NCBI GenBank assembly: GCA_027306505.1
Contig: DAHUZP010000026.1
Coordinates: 62,001-126,000, forward strand
From: Thermoplasmata archaeon
GTDB lineage: Archaea > Thermoplasmatota > Thermoplasmata > Lutacidiplasmatales > UBA184
Direction: 5' to 3'
Length of the DNA: 64,000 nucleotides
Below the pieces are notes generated by a model that saw nothing but the letters and a program-made list of their open reading frames with translations, did no database searches and was not told the origin of the DNA. A program made the position numbers and the translations under genes. Within the stretch, counting starts at the first letter, position 1. The number at the start of each line of letters is the position of its first letter. Below are positions 7,839 through 15,235 of the stretch, in pieces.

Positions 7839-10800
7839 CGCTCGACCTCCCGAAGCGCGTGGTGGTCCTAGGGAGCGGCGCGCTCAAGATCGGAGAAGCA
7901 GGCGAGTTCGACTACTCCGGCAGCCAATGCCTGAAGGCCCTGGAGGAGGAAGGGGTCTTCGCGGTCGTCGTGAACCCGAACATCGCGACCCTGCAGACCG
8001 ACCCGCCCCGCCTCGGACGCACCTACTTCCAACCGGTCACCCCCGAGTTCGTCGAGCCCATCCTAGAGAGCGAGCGGGCCGACGCGATCCTTCTCTCCTT
8101 CGGTGGCCAGACCGCCCTCAACTGCGGCGTCGCCCTCCACCAGAGCGGGGTCCTCCGTCGCCTGGGGGTCCGCGTGCTGGGGACCCCGGTGAAGGGGATC
8201 GAGCAGACCGAGGACCGTGCGCTCTTTCTCAACCTCATGGCGAAGGCGGACGTCCCGGTGCTGAAGAGCCACGCCGTGTACTCCGTCGAGGAGGCTCTGG
8301 ACCGGGCGAAGGAGATCGGCTACCCGGTCATCGTACGGGTCGCCTTCACGCTCGGAGGGAAGGGCGGAGGGATGGCCCGGGACCCCGAGGAGCTCCGCCA
8401 GGTCGCCTCCCGGGGCCTGAGAGCGAGCCCCGTCTCGCAGGTCCTCCTCGAACGGTACGTGGGGTCGTTCAAGCAGATCGAGTACGAAGTGGTCCGGGAC
8501 CGTCTGGGGAACGGCCTCACCGTGTGCAACATGGAGAACGTCCTGGGCATGCGGGTCCACACCGGCGACAACATCGTCGTCGCGCCCTCCCAGACCCTGA
8601 CCGACTCGGAGTACCAGCTCCTCCGCGCGGCCGCCCTGCGGGCGGCGGACGTCTGCGGGATCGTGGGGGAGTGCAACATCCAGTTCGCGCTGGACCCCCG
8701 GAACGAGGAGTACTACGCGATCGAGATCAACGCCCGGCTCTCGCGCTCGAGCGCCCTCGCGAGCAAGGCGACCGGCTATCCGCTCGCCTACGTCGCGGCG
8801 AAGCTCGCCCTGGGCTACACCCTCCCCGAGCTCAAGAACCGGGTCACCGGGGTCACCACCGCCTGCTTCGAGCCCGCGATGGACTACGTGGTGGTGAAGC
8901 ATCCCCGCTGGGACATGGAGAAGTTCCCTCGGGCCCGCCGCGACCTGGGACCGACGATGAAGTCGGTGGGCGAGGTGATGGGGGTGGGCGCGACGTTCCC
9001 GGAGGCCTTGCTCAAGGCGGTCCGAATGACCGAACCGCGGCTCGACCTCTCGCCTCCCGATACCCCCCGGGACCGCGCGGCGATCCTCTCCGACCTCGCG
9101 CGCCCGACGCCTACGGTCCTCTGGCAGGTGCTGGAGGCGCTGGAGGCCGGGATCCCGCCCTCGCGCATCAGCGAAGAGAGCTGGATCGACCCCTGGTTCG
9201 TCGCGCAGCTCGAGGAGGTCGCTCGGATCACGAAGGAACTGCGCCGCTCGAAAGGGAGGCCCTTCTCCCACGACCTTCTTCGTCGGGCGAAGCGGCTCGG
9301 TCTCTCCGACCGTTCCATCGCCCGGGTCACGGACCGTGACGAGGAGACGGTGCGCGCCGACCGGACGGCGAAGGGGATCGTTCCCCACATCCGCATGATC
9401 GACACGCTCGCCAACGAGTGGCCGAGCCGGACGAACTACCTCTACCTCACCTACGGGGCGGACACCGACGAGGTGGGCCCTCCCCCGAAGGGCAGCGTCC
9501 TGGTCCTCGGCGCGGGCCCCTACCGCATCGGGAGCTCCGTCGAGTTCGACTGGTCGACGATGAACCTGGTCGAGGGGCTCAAGGCGGAAGGCGTGCCGGG
9601 CGTAGCGGTCCTCAACTCGAACCCCGAGACCGTGAGCACGGACTACGACCGCTCCGACCGCCTCTACTTCGAGGAGATCACGCTGGAGCGGGTCCGGGAC
9701 ATCTACGAGAAGGAGCGGTTCCGGGGCCTGGTGAGCTGCGTCGGGAGCCAGCTCGCCCAGAACATGACGCCGCTCCTCGCCGCCTGCGGGATCCCGATCC
9801 TGGGCACCACCCCCGACTCCATCGACGCGGCGGAGAACCGCAGCCGCTTCTCCGAGCTCTTGGAGCGCCTGGGGATCCCCCAGCCCGCCTGGAAGGCGTT
9901 CAAGACGCTCGAGGATGCCGAGCGGTTCGCGGACGGGGTGGGCTACCCGGTCCTCGTGCGACCCTCCTACGTCCTCAGCGGGGCCGCGATGCGCGTCATC
10001 CCGGGGCGCGCGGACCTCGAGCGATTCCTCTCCGCCGCGGTCCGCATCTCCCCGGAGTACCCCGTGGTCATCTCGAAGTTCCTGGAAGGCGCCGGGGAGA
10101 TCGACCTCGACGCGGTCTCCGACGGGGAGCGGGTCCTCGTCGCGGGGATCCTGGAGCATGTGGAGCAGGCGGGCGTGCACTCCGGCGACGCGATCCTGGT
10201 CCTGCCGCCCCGCTCCACACCCCCCGCCGTGCAGGAGAAGATGGTCCAGGCCGCCCAGGCCATGGCCCGCGCCCTGGGCATCAAGGGGCCCTTCAACGTC
10301 CAGTTCCTCGTGGTGGGCGAGGAGGTCTACGTCATCGAGCTCAACCTGAGGGCCTCGCGCTCCCTGCCCTTCGTCTCGAAGGCGACGGGGACGCCCGTGC
10401 TGCGCGAGGCGGCCCGGGCGATGCTGGGGAAGGGCCTCTCCCGCAGCGGGACGGCCCAGGTGCCGTTCGGGCGATGGGGGGTGAAGGTCCCGCAGTTCTC
10501 TTTCTTCCAGGTCGAGGGGGCGGACCCCCTGCTCGGCGTGGAGATGCAGTCGACGGGGGAGGTGGCCTGCTTCGGCCCCACCTTCCCCGACGCTCTCGTG
10601 AAGGCCATGGTCGCGACCGGCATGAAGTTCGTCCCCGAGGGCGGCCGGGCGTTCCTCTCCGTCGGGGGACCCCGGCTCAAGGAGCAGCTGCTCCCCGCGG
10701 CCCGTCTCCTCGAGCGTCTGGGCTTCCGGCTCATGGCCACCGAGGACACGGCGGCCTACCTCACGGGCCAGGGGATCCGCGAGGTGACGGTCCTCTACAA

Positions 10801-11161
10801 GATCATGGAACCGGAGCGGGAGCCCAACCTCCGGACCGTCCTCGAGAAGGGCGAGGTCGACCTCATCCTGAACGTCCCGGCCTCCTTCACCCAGGAGAAG
10901 TTCGAGCGGATGCTCGAGGACGAGTACATCCTGCGGCGACGGGCCGTGGAGCTCGCGATCCCGCTCTTCACCAGTGTCGAGACCTTCTCCGCCTACGCGG
11001 GAGGGCTCGCCTGGCTGCGGGAGCACCCGCTCACCGTGGAAGCCCTCTACGGCTCCGACATGGGGCCGGGCTCCGGGGGGGCCCTCGATTGGAACCAGCC
11101 GAGGAGCGTCTCCCTGGTCCGCGCCTCGCGCAAGGCCCCCTCGAGGAAACGGCGCCGCTGA
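7835..11161 (+). CDS. carB: Carbamoyl-phosphate synthase, large subunit
   Basis: CarB makes carbamoyl phosphate from bicarbonate, ammonia and two ATP. The 1108-residue protein (E. coli 1073) has the duplicated layout. The first preATP-grasp/ATP-grasp half starts with LGSGALKIGEAGEFDYSG and contains VRVAFTLGGKGGG and the metal-binding EINARLSRSSALASKATGYP. A helical oligomerisation region follows. The second half begins LGAGPYRIGSSVEFDW and contains VRPSYVLSGAAM and ELNLRASRSLPFVSKATG. The C-terminal MGS-like regulatory domain is at about 970-1075 (LGFRLMATEDTAAYL...LILNVP). The ATG at 7835 overlaps the carA TGA (ATGA) and is preceded by GGAGGA, so the two subunits are translationally coupled. 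The 3' end overlaps the convergent truA gene by 115 bases. Confidence 0.97.
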   Translation: MTLDLPKRVVVLGSGALKIGEAGEFDYSGSQCLKALEEEGVFAVVVNPNIATLQTDPPRLGRTYFQPVTPEFVEPILESERADAILLSFGGQTALNCGVALHQSGVLRRLGVRVLGTPVKGIEQTEDRALFLNLMAKADVPVLKSHAVYSVEEALDRAKEIGYPVIVRVAFTLGGKGGGMARDPEELRQVASRGLRASPVSQVLLERYVGSFKQIEYEVVRDRLGNGLTVCNMENVLGMRVHTGDNIVVAPSQTLTDSEYQLLRAAALRAADVCGIVGECNIQFALDPRNEEYYAIEINARLSRSSALASKATGYPLAYVAAKLALGYTLPELKNRVTGVTTACFEPAMDYVVVKHPRWDMEKFPRARRDLGPTMKSVGEVMGVGATFPEALLKAVRMTEPRLDLSPPDTPRDRAAILSDLARPTPTVLWQVLEALEAGIPPSRISEESWIDPWFVAQLEEVARITKELRRSKGRPFSHDLLRRAKRLGLSDRSIARVTDRDEETVRADRTAKGIVPHIRMIDTLANEWPSRTNYLYLTYGADTDEVGPPPKGSVLVLGAGPYRIGSSVEFDWSTMNLVEGLKAEGVPGVAVLNSNPETVSTDYDRSDRLYFEEITLERVRDIYEKERFRGLVSCVGSQLAQNMTPLLAACGIPILGTTPDSIDAAENRSRFSELLERLGIPQPAWKAFKTLEDAERFADGVGYPVLVRPSYVLSGAAMRVIPGRADLERFLSAAVRISPEYPVVISKFLEGAGEIDLDAVSDGERVLVAGILEHVEQAGVHSGDAILVLPPRSTPPAVQEKMVQAAQAMARALGIKGPFNVQFLVVGEEVYVIELNLRASRSLPFVSKATGTPVLREAARAMLGKGLSRSGTAQVPFGRWGVKVPQFSFFQVEGADPLLGVEMQSTGEVACFGPTFPDALVKAMVATGMKFVPEGGRAFLSVGGPRLKEQLLPAARLLERLGFRLMATEDTAAYLTGQGIREVTVLYKIMEPEREPNLRTVLEKGEVDLILNVPASFTQEKFERMLEDEYILRRRAVELAIPLFTSVETFSAYAGGLAWLREHPLTVEALYGSDMGPGSGGALDWNQPRSVSLVRASRKAPSRKRRR

Positions 11162-11898
11162 GAGGCGCCATCCGGGGCGAGCGGGGTGAACGGAAGGCCG
11201 TGGTCCACCTCCATCAGGACCAACGCGTCGGGAGGTGCCAGGGGCAAGGAGAGGGCCCTCCCGCCCACGAGCGCCTGCCGTAGGTCCGCCTCGTCAAGCC
11301 GTCCGTGCTCCAGGAGCTCGAGCGCTCCCACCATCTTCCTCACCTGGTTCCACTGGAAGCTCGGGGCGCGAAGGTCGAGGACGAGGAAGGGTCCTTCCTC
11401 CGACACCCGGAACGACGTGACCCTCCCCCGCGTCGGGCGGGGGGGATCGTCGCGGCGCGAGAAGGAGGAGAGGTCGTGCTCCCCTTCCATCAGGGCGGCC
11501 CACCGCTCCCAGTCCGCCCGGCGTCGGCCTTCCTTGGGCTCGAGGTAGCGGTACCATCGCTCCCGGGCATGGCGGGGCTGGAAGGTGGGGGGAACGGGGG
11601 CGTAGCCGGCGCAGAAGATCCGTGGGTCCAGGGTGTTCAGGACCCGGGCGGCGGCGTGCCCTGAGAGGCGGGTGGGGAAGCTCACCACGTTGCCGAGCGC
11701 GTGCACGCCCCGGTCCGTGCGGCTCGCGGTACGGAAGCGAGCATCGTCCTCAGGGGCGAGGGCCCCCCGCCGACGCAGCCCCGCGCGGATCGTCCCCTCC
11801 ACCGTGGTCGCCCCGGGTTGGCGGGCGTACCCCTGGAACCCGTCCGCGAGGTAGCCGATCCGGAAGGCGAAGGTGGGGGAGCTTCGGGCCTCGCTCAT
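11047..11898 (-). CDS. truA: tRNA pseudouridine synthase A
   Basis: TruA converts U38-U40 in the tRNA anticodon stem-loop to pseudouridine. The catalytic aspartate is Asp62 in the family signature SRTDRGVHALG. The N-terminal FRIGYLADGFQGYARQP and the second-domain features (RWYRYLEP, FLVLDLRAPSFQWNQVRKMVGAL) match the TruA fold throughout. At 283 residues it is of normal archaeal length. The last 39 codons lie inside the 3' end of carB on the other strand, and the C-terminal tail there (RAPPEPGPMSEP) has no family similarity that I can see. The upstream minus-strand gene ends 73 bases before the start. There is no clear TATA element in that gap, so the two may be cotranscribed. Confidence 0.92.
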   Translation of the reverse strand: MSEARSSPTFAFRIGYLADGFQGYARQPGATTVEGTIRAGLRRRGALAPEDDARFRTASRTDRGVHALGNVVSFPTRLSGHAAARVLNTLDPRIFCAGYAPVPPTFQPRHARERWYRYLEPKEGRRRADWERWAALMEGEHDLSSFSRRDDPPRPTRGRVTSFRVSEEGPFLVLDLRAPSFQWNQVRKMVGALELLEHGRLDEADLRQALVGGRALSLPLAPPDALVLMEVDHGLPFTPLAPDGASQRRRFLEGALREARTRETLLGWFQSRAPPEPGPMSEP

Positions 11899-11971
11899 GT
11901 CCCGTGACCGAGGGAGGTCCTCCCGACTCAGGGTCCCGACGGTCGAGCGTGCAGGACCGAAGGTCCCGTCC

Positions 11972-12667
11972 CTAGATCGGGAACTTGGTGACCGAGTACT
12001 CCGGAATCATCGTCGCGAAGTCCTGGACCCCAGGAATCTTCGCGAGCTTCTGCAGCACGAAGTCGAAAACCTCGCGCTTGCCGGAGGTCTTGCCGGTGGG
12101 GAACTCGAGCACCAGGTACATGTCCCACTCCCCGGTGATGAGGTGGATCTCCTTGACCTCGACGAAGGCGAGGAGCGCGTTGCGGATCGCATCGACCTGG
12201 TGGGGATCGACCTTGAGCTGGGTGAACGCCCGAAGGTGCGTGAGGTCCGCCGGGAGCAGGTCGAGGAGGGCGGACTCGGTGAAGGCCTCCGGGCCCTCGA
12301 GGCGCTTGCCCGTCACGGGGGCGATCAGCACCGGGTAGTGCTCGACGCTCCCCAGGTGGGTGTCCAGGAACTTCTTCACCAGGCCGGATCGGCTGACGTC
12401 GATGAGCTTGATCGAATAGCCGCGGGGGGGTGCGAGCTCCTCGACCATGGACACGGCCCGGGACTGCTCGTCCGGCAGGATCAGCGCGGTCTCCGCCTCG
12501 CCTACGTCCGGGGAGAGGTTCGTTCCGCCCGAGGAGCCAGCGCCCTGCGCGATGTCCCCCCGGGCACTCGTCGTCTCGAGCTGCGCCGCGCTACCGCGAT
12601 AGAAGCTCGTGATGGCCTTGCGGGACTTGACGTAGAGGTGAACCTCGCGGTGCGTGGTCGGCTGCAT
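11972..12667 (-). CDS. Lrp/AsnC-type RAM-domain protein with a different N-terminal domain and no HTH
   Basis: The C-terminal 90 residues (about 140-231) match the Lrp/AsnC ligand-binding alpha-beta barrel (RAM domain): AFTQLKVDPHQVDAIRN, then EVKEIHLITGEWDMYLVLEF and KLAKIPGVQDFATMI. The N-terminal part lacks the helix-turn-helix of Lrp regulators. Residues about 60-130 instead read as an alternating alpha/beta unit (ETALILPDE, YSIKLIDVSRSG, HYPVLIAPVTGKRLEGPEAFTE) that resembles a thioredoxin/glutaredoxin-like fold without its cysteines. That comparison is weak. The protein may sense an amino acid and act through oligomerisation rather than DNA binding. A TATA-like TTAATA lies 25-30 bases upstream of the ATG, so the mRNA is probably near-leaderless. 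truA follows downstream. Confidence 0.65.
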   Translation of the reverse strand: MQPTTHREVHLYVKSRKAITSFYRGSAAQLETTSARGDIAQGAGSSGGTNLSPDVGEAETALILPDEQSRAVSMVEELAPPRGYSIKLIDVSRSGLVKKFLDTHLGSVEHYPVLIAPVTGKRLEGPEAFTESALLDLLPADLTHLRAFTQLKVDPHQVDAIRNALLAFVEVKEIHLITGEWDMYLVLEFPTGKTSGKREVFDFVLQKLAKIPGVQDFATMIPEYSVTKFPI

Positions 12668-12690
12668 GGTCGATGGGGGGACCTCCCGAG

Positions 12691-12700
12691 GTAGTTAATA
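12691..12700 (-). promoter_or_regulatory. TATA-like box of the RAM-domain gene
   Basis: On the minus strand the sequence reads TATTAACTAC within a GC-rich surround, about 27-30 bases before the ATG at 12667. That is the archaeal TATA-to-start distance expected for a leaderless or near-leaderless mRNA. Confidence 0.5.
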
Positions 12701-12709
12701 GGGCTTTTT

Positions 12710-12766
12710 GGGGTGGGGCCCGCCCTTGGGGGACGGGACCCCACCCCTCCCCGGCGTGCGCCGGGG
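12710..12766. repeat. Two strong inverted repeats between ssb and the RAM-domain gene
   Basis: The first hairpin pairs GGGGTGGGG (12710-12718) with CCCCACCCC (12739-12747), a perfect nine-pair stem. The second pairs CCCCGGCG (12749-12756) with CGCCGGGG (12759-12766). They lie just past the end of ssb on the minus strand and could mark its transcript end or stabilise its 3' end. No T-run follows them on that strand, so the role is uncertain. Confidence 0.4.
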
Positions 12767-12787
12767 GAAAGGTTGTTCGCTCGGGTC

Positions 12788-13267
12788 TCAGAAGCGCCGG
12801 GGAGAATCCCCGTCGCCACCGCGGTCACGGCCGTAGCCGCCGCGGCCGCCGAAGCCTCCGCCACCGCCGCCGCCGCCGCCACCGCCACCGAAGTAGCGGC
12901 GCTCGGACTGGAACTCCTGCGCGCTCATGTCGAGGGAGGTGTTGACCCCGGCGATGGCCTCCTGCGACTTGTTGAGGTTGCCGTAGCGTCCGACGTTGAG
13001 GCGGATGTGGCCCCGGACGAGGGACACGTATCCGTTGTCGATGAGCACGATGTCGTCCTTCGCGATCTGGCCGATCTGGTCGTTCCAGAGCGAGAGGGTG
13101 ACGCAGGCGGTGTCATCGCCGACCACGGCCTCAGCGACCTTTCGGGGGTCGCCGTACTTACCCATCACTTCCTTGGCGTCTCCGACGGAGACCACCTTGG
13201 CGAGGATGTTCACTTGCTTCGAGCTCGGCGTCAGGTCCTTCACTTTGGTCAGGGGCTTGTCTACCAT
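12788..13267 (-). CDS. Single-stranded DNA-binding protein, single OB fold (SOSS-B/hSSB1 type)
   Basis: A short archaeal SSB protecting ssDNA in replication and repair. Residues 1-105 form one OB fold in the SOSS-B pattern: VKDLTPSSKQVNILAKVVSVG, then AEAVVGDDTACVTLSLWNDQ, IVLIDNGYVSLVRGHIRLNVGRYG. The remaining tail is disordered and contains a 12-glycine run followed by FGGRGGYGRDRGG and the end SPRRF, like the Gly-rich tails of SSBs that mediate protein contacts. The frame is open to 13351, but family similarity begins at the ATG 13267 (159 residues), which is preceded by GAAGGAAA. A candidate TATA element, CAAATACTC, lies near 13440-13450, which would imply a long leader of roughly 150 bases. 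Confidence 0.85.
   Translation of the reverse strand: MVDKPLTKVKDLTPSSKQVNILAKVVSVGDAKEVMGKYGDPRKVAEAVVGDDTACVTLSLWNDQIGQIAKDDIVLIDNGYVSLVRGHIRLNVGRYGNLNKSQEAIAGVNTSLDMSAQEFQSERRYFGGGGGGGGGGGGFGGRGGYGRDRGGDGDSPRRF
12856..12891. repeat. GGC/GGT trinucleotide run encoding polyglycine
   Basis: A run of CCG/CCA triplets on the plus strand encodes twelve consecutive glycines in the SSB tail. Such tracts expand and contract easily, so tail length may vary among strains. Confidence 0.7.
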
Positions 13268-13504
13268 GGGCGTTTCCTTCTTCGGTTCGTTCGTTGGCTT
13301 TTCGGTCGTACCGTCGAGGCGACCCCGCACGAGGTTGCGACCGCGTTGCACTTAGCAGGTGTTCGTAGAACCCCGGCGCAAGGGCGACGTGTCGAAACTT
13401 CAGGCGGACTCGTTTCTCAGGTAAGGGCTACATTCTGGTCAGAGTATTTGAGCCCCCCCGGGAGAGACCTTCGCATGGTTCGGGGCCCCACCGGGGCTCC
13501 CGGC

Positions 13505-14740
13505 TCAAGGTGTCGCGGGGGGATGGGGCGCGTCCTGGGCCCCTTCGATGGCGGTGTCGATCCAGCGCTCGACCTCGGCCCTTCGCTCCTTCTGCTGGGA
13601 GAGGAAGCCCTCAACCCGGGGAACGAGCCGCGACTTGCACTCCCCGCAGAGGAGCTCTCCATTGCGGCAGGTCCGGGTGATCTCGTCGAACTCCTTGGGG
13701 TCCGGGGCGAAACGGCTCTTCCATAGCGCGTAGACCGAGCAGACGTCCGGGTCGGCCCCGAGCCGTCGTTGCTCCTCCACGGTGGAGCGGCCGCCGGTGA
13801 AGGCGTGGGAGATCTTCCGCTGGACGTCCTCGGGGGCGTCGGAGAGGAAGATCGCGTTGTCCCGGCGGTCGGCCGAGGAGCTCATCTTCTCTTCGCCGAG
13901 CAGCCCGGGGAGCATCCGGTTGTGGAGGAGCGCGGGCTTGGGGTATCCCAGGGCCTCCGCCACGTCGCGGGTGATCCGGAAGTGCGGGTCCTGGTCGACC
14001 CCACAGGGGATGAGGCAGGGGACGGGGCGACCCGCCCGGGCCGAGGGGAGGAAGGCCGGCACGGACTGGACCGCGGTGAAGAAGATGCTGCCGATGTTGT
14101 TGTCGTTCTTGAACCCGAAGACGGCCTTCGCCGTGGAGAAGGTGACCCGCTTCGCGACCTCGAGGGCGAGCGGGTAGAGCGACCGGATCGAGACGGTGTC
14201 GAAGAGGATGTGCGTCCTCTTGGGATCGAACCCCACCGACAGGAGGTCCAAGAGGTTCTCACGGCCGAGGTGGTAGGTCTCGGCGAGAGTGAGGTCGCTC
14301 CGTCCCCCGGCTCCGGAGAAGAGGAACTTCTCGTCGTCGGTGACCTGGATCCAGAGGTCCACGCCGAGCTTGCGTTGCAGGTAGGCGCAGAGCTCGAAGG
14401 GGATGAGGTGGGCGAGATGGATGTCCCCGGAGGGCCCCCGGCCGGTGTAGAGGAAGAAGGGTTGGCCCCGCTCGTAGCCGTCGAGGAGCTGGGGCAGGTC
14501 ACGGTGCGAGATGTAGATCCCCCGGGCGAGGAGCGGGTGCAGCGGGGCCCCGAGCATCGCCTCGAGCCGGGCGAGGAGCGCCGCGTCGAGGGGGGAGGTC
14601 CCGAACTGCTCGCGCAGCCGCTCGTAGTCGATCTTCCCCTTCACTTCCCACGGGGTGACCTTGAAGGACGGGTGGGAGGACGCCTCCCCTTGGTGGTCGG
14701 GGTGGGGGCTCGCGCCGTGCGGCGGATCGGGCTCGCTCAT
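13505..14740 (-). CDS. trpS: Tryptophanyl-tRNA synthetase, archaeal/eukaryotic type
   Basis: A class I aminoacyl-tRNA synthetase that charges tRNA-Trp. The HIGH-equivalent GPSGDIHLAH is at residues 102-111 and the KMSKS loop EEKMSSS near 282-288. The surrounding archaeal/eukaryotic TrpRS features are clear: FFLYTGRGPSG, IQVTDDEKFLF, GFKNDNNIGSIFF, CGVDQDPHFRITRDVA, LLHNRMLPGL. At 411 residues it is longer than bacterial TrpRS (about 330), as expected for this group, with an N-terminal extension of about 25 residues. Near the C-terminus a CGECKSRLVP stretch matches the tail seen in archaeal enzymes. The start lies 25 bases downstream of the zinc-ribbon gene on the same strand, so the two form a likely operon. 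Confidence 0.95.
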   Translation of the reverse strand: MSEPDPPHGASPHPDHQGEASSHPSFKVTPWEVKGKIDYERLREQFGTSPLDAALLARLEAMLGAPLHPLLARGIYISHRDLPQLLDGYERGQPFFLYTGRGPSGDIHLAHLIPFELCAYLQRKLGVDLWIQVTDDEKFLFSGAGGRSDLTLAETYHLGRENLLDLLSVGFDPKRTHILFDTVSIRSLYPLALEVAKRVTFSTAKAVFGFKNDNNIGSIFFTAVQSVPAFLPSARAGRPVPCLIPCGVDQDPHFRITRDVAEALGYPKPALLHNRMLPGLLGEEKMSSSADRRDNAIFLSDAPEDVQRKISHAFTGGRSTVEEQRRLGADPDVCSVYALWKSRFAPDPKEFDEITRTCRNGELLCGECKSRLVPRVEGFLSQQKERRAEVERWIDTAIEGAQDAPHPPATP

Positions 14741-14765
14741 CCCTCGGTCCGCCGCCCCCTGGTCC

Positions 14766-15098
14766 CTATTCGGGGAAGCTGATCCGGCCCAGGATCTTGT
14801 CCCGCTCGAAGGTCGACACCCCGAGGGCGCTCAGGTTCCCGCTGACGCAGGCGCGGTCGTGCATCGCCTGCACGGTCTCTCCGCATCCCGGGCAGACGGC
14901 CCTCCCCTCCGCGATGCGGTTGAGGTTCTCGCGGGGGATCGAGCGGTCCCGGGTCTCGAGGCGTCGCAGGAGCGCGGTGAGGGCCGCGCCCCGCTCCAGA
15001 TTGGAGTAGGGGACCCGCACGGCCGCGTTGCAACTGGGGCAATGCGGGGTGGTCCGGCAGGTGCACGTCACAGGCAAGGCCACCCTCACCCCCTCCAA
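14766..15098 (-). CDS. Small zinc-ribbon protein of unknown function, upstream of trpS
   Basis: A 110-residue protein with two cysteine clusters: CTC and CPSC at residues 12-23 and CPGC at 69-72, with another cysteine near 83. The spacing suggests a zinc ribbon with a helical insert between the two knuckles (ALTALLRRLETRDRSI). No enzymatic motif is seen. Its tail, STFERDKILGRISFPE, is conserved-looking but not recognised. The annotated start is TTG 15098; GTG codons at or near 15089 are alternatives that would keep both cysteine clusters. It lies directly upstream of trpS in the same direction, which may point to a role in translation, but nothing in the sequence proves that. Confidence 0.6.
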   Translation of the reverse strand: MEGVRVALPVTCTCRTTPHCPSCNAAVRVPYSNLERGAALTALLRRLETRDRSIPRENLNRIAEGRAVCPGCGETVQAMHDRACVSGNLSALGVSTFERDKILGRISFPE

Positions 15099-15182
15099 GA
15101 GCCTTGCGGAAGCCGTGCGGGATTCCTTTCTCGAAGGACGTTCCCGCCGTTCAGGAGTGGCGCTGGCATCTGACGGAACGCC

Positions 15183-15204
15183 CTCATATGTGAAATCTCA
15201 TAAA
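15183..15204. promoter_or_regulatory. AT-rich divergent promoter region between the zinc-ribbon and giant surface-protein genes
   Basis: CTCATATGTGAAATCTCATAAA is the only AT-rich patch in this intergenic region. CATAAAC, about 35 bases before the ATG at 15236, fits a TATA element for the plus-strand operon with a short leader. CATATG could serve the minus-strand zinc-ribbon/trpS genes. Confidence 0.45.
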
Positions 15205-15235
15205 CGGGGCGTTAGTCCTGGCGCCGAGGAAACCG

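Noticed and set aside
8063-11026. 987-codon open frame on the minus strand inside carB
   Set aside because: It is the antisense shadow of carB, created by G/C-ending codons. The translation is rich in Arg, Gly, Glu, Asp and His with no recognisable domain, whereas carB is certain.
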